Assembly: GCA_934565415.1 (NCBI GenBank)
Contig: CAKTHQ010000012.1
Span: 1 to 62,125 of the forward strand
Length of the DNA: 62,125 nt
Direction of reading: 5' to 3'
From: an uncultured Oscillospiraceae bacterium
Lineage (GTDB): Bacteria > Bacillota > Clostridia > Oscillospirales > Oscillospiraceae
Positions within the stretch are counted from its first letter, which is position 1; each line of letters opens with the position of its first letter. Made by a program: the position numbers and the translations under genes. Positions 58,915 to 62,125 of the stretch are shown here, piece after piece. Under the pieces are notes generated by a model that was not told the origin of the DNA, did not search any database, and was given only the letters and a program-made list of their open reading frames with translations.

Positions 58915-59083
58915 CTAGAAAACGCCCTGTCATTCCGAGCCAGTGCGCACACTGGCGTGGGAATCCCCCAGATTTCTGAACATTTTAGCATTGCATTTAA
59001 GCCTTTTTGTTCAACCGGGAGATTGCCACGCCAGTGACATCGGTCACTGGTTCGCAATGACACTGTTTTCTAACAGCGCCGAA
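58915..59083 (-). repeat. MITE-like repeat, copy B
   Basis: 169 bp. The ends are inverted repeats TTCGGCGCTGCTAGAAAA (58915-58932) and TTTTCTAACAGCGCCGAA (59066-59083), 17 of 18 matching. The interior, read on the minus strand, matches copy A at 50.1-50.4 kb. Internal palindromes CCAGTGTGCGCACTGG and CCAGTGACCGATGTCACTGG are present. It ends 9 bp before the alaS stop and may also act as its 3' end. Confidence 0.78.
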
Positions 59084-59091
59084 GCATTTAT

Positions 59092-61728
<2,637 letters not shown>

Positions 61729-61761
61729 GGTTATCTAACCTCCAAATATCTCTTTTATGCA

Positions 61762-61993
61762 AATAATAAACCCCGCCCCTACTGCTAGGGGCGGGGATAA
61801 TATACCCGCGGTACCACCCTAATTATCCGCAAACACGGACATCTTAGCTGCTCTGTAACGGGAGCGCCCGCCCCGGTCCTCCCGGGGGACGCCGGAAATG
61901 GCGCGCAGTCCGTACTCCTAGGGGCTTACACCTGCTCCCCCTCGCTGAAAAGGCCCGGTCACTGCTTGGTTTCCGCATTGTCTTTGCATATTC
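61762..61993 (-). promoter_or_regulatory. T-box leader of alaS
   Basis: On the minus strand the T-box core AGGGTGGTACCGCGG is at 61820-61806. The terminator stem CCCCGCCCCTA/TAGGGGCGGGG (61796-61786 with 61781-61771) is followed by TTTATTATTT. Upstream lies a long Stem I region with an AGCGAG/GGTG-type apical part. A GCC triplet (61902-61900) followed by A, at the expected place in the specifier loop, would fit alanine; that reading is tentative. Uncharged tRNA-Ala should stabilise the antiterminator and switch on alaS. Confidence 0.93.
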
Positions 61994-61999
61994 CAGGTT

Positions 62000-62028
62000 A
62001 TTTTATCCACTTTGCGTGGGTTTGTCAA
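62000..62028 (-). promoter_or_regulatory. Promoter of alaS
   Basis: On the minus strand, TTGACA (62028-62023), a 17-nt spacer and TAAAAT (62005-62000), just upstream of the T-box leader. Confidence 0.82.
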
Positions 62029-62050
62029 GGGGGAAATTACAATTTTCTGG

Positions 62051-62125
62051 TCAAATCTTCTCCCGCAGCCAGAGAATCATTTCTTTTCTCCCCTGCTCTG
62101 TGAGGATGAAGGTCTCCTCCCCTTC
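62051..62125 (-). CDS. C-terminal end of an unidentified protein
   Basis: The last 24 codons of a minus-strand gene that enters from the right edge, ending at TGA (62053-62051). The residues include FILTEQGRKEMILWLREKI, a pattern seen at the ends of winged-helix regulators, but too little is present to assign a family. The alaS promoter lies just beyond its stop. Confidence 0.55.
   Translation of the reverse strand, partial: EGEETFILTEQGRKEMILWLREKI

Overview
This window comes from a GC-rich, Gram-positive anaerobe of the Clostridia, most likely an Oscillospiraceae/Ruminococcaceae gut bacterium. The evidence is the monoderm gene set (LytR-CpsA-Psr proteins, a D,D-carboxypeptidase, lipoprotein-type ABC binding proteins, SecG), a T-box leader on alaS, strong AGGAGG ribosome binding sites, sigma-A-type promoters, and iron-sulfur and corrinoid-activator-type proteins. 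This is inference from gene content; no 16S rRNA is present. Most of the window is ordinary, densely packed core and accessory chromosome. There is no CRISPR array, rRNA operon, prophage or intact insertion sequence.

Layout. 1-2.3 kb: end of the F-type ATPase operon (atpD, atpC) and asnS. 2.3-6.1 kb (minus): an amino-acid-type ABC importer in one operon with an M20 amidohydrolase. 6.2-11 kb (minus): a purine permease, pepD, secG and prfB. 11-17 kb (minus): an ASKHA/RACo-like activator, a MATE pump, tRNA-Ser(CGA), a marR-degV pair and a penicillin-binding carboxypeptidase. 17-20.4 kb (minus): a tandem pair of LCP-family genes, a DUF3783-like gene and a four-cluster ferredoxin. 20.7-23 kb: small membrane and lipoprotein genes, cutC and tcdA.

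23-32.2 kb is a divergent pentose locus. An isomerase, a DUF4867 cupin-like protein, xylulokinase and an AraC regulator lie on the minus strand. A ChvE/GguA/GguB-type monosaccharide ABC importer lies on the plus strand. 32.3-39.6 kb holds small unknown genes, a decayed CHASE/PAS sensor, a REC-GGDEF(degenerate)-EAL protein, an unusual winged-helix regulator and a GT4 glycosyltransferase. At 39.7-41.3 kb an HxlR remnant and a 5'-truncated zinc macrodomain lie head to head, followed by an intact SirTM-type sirtuin.

41.3-47.2 kb is the most interesting block. A histidine kinase/response regulator pair is divergent from a four-gene operon of VTC-domain polyphosphate-polymerase-like protein, DUF4956 membrane protein, beta-helix carbohydrate-binding lipoprotein and ComEC-like metallo-hydrolase lipoprotein. 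The shared intergenic region carries two mirror-image pairs of 11-bp-phased direct repeats, each 9 nt from a -10 box. This is the geometry expected for an OmpR-family regulator controlling both sides.

47.2-58.5 kb carries housekeeping and metabolic genes: exonuclease, ferredoxin-type aldo/keto reductase, RluA, aminotransferase, alanine symporter, ArsC-like protein, truA, lipase, copper chaperone, degV, ThrE-type exporter and cobB-type sirtuin. 58.5-59.1 kb is a graveyard with a zinc-ribbon fragment, an ISL3 transposase remnant and a MITE-like repeat that also occurs inverted at 50.1-50.4 kb. The window closes with alaS and its T-box leader, and the tail of one more minus-strand gene.
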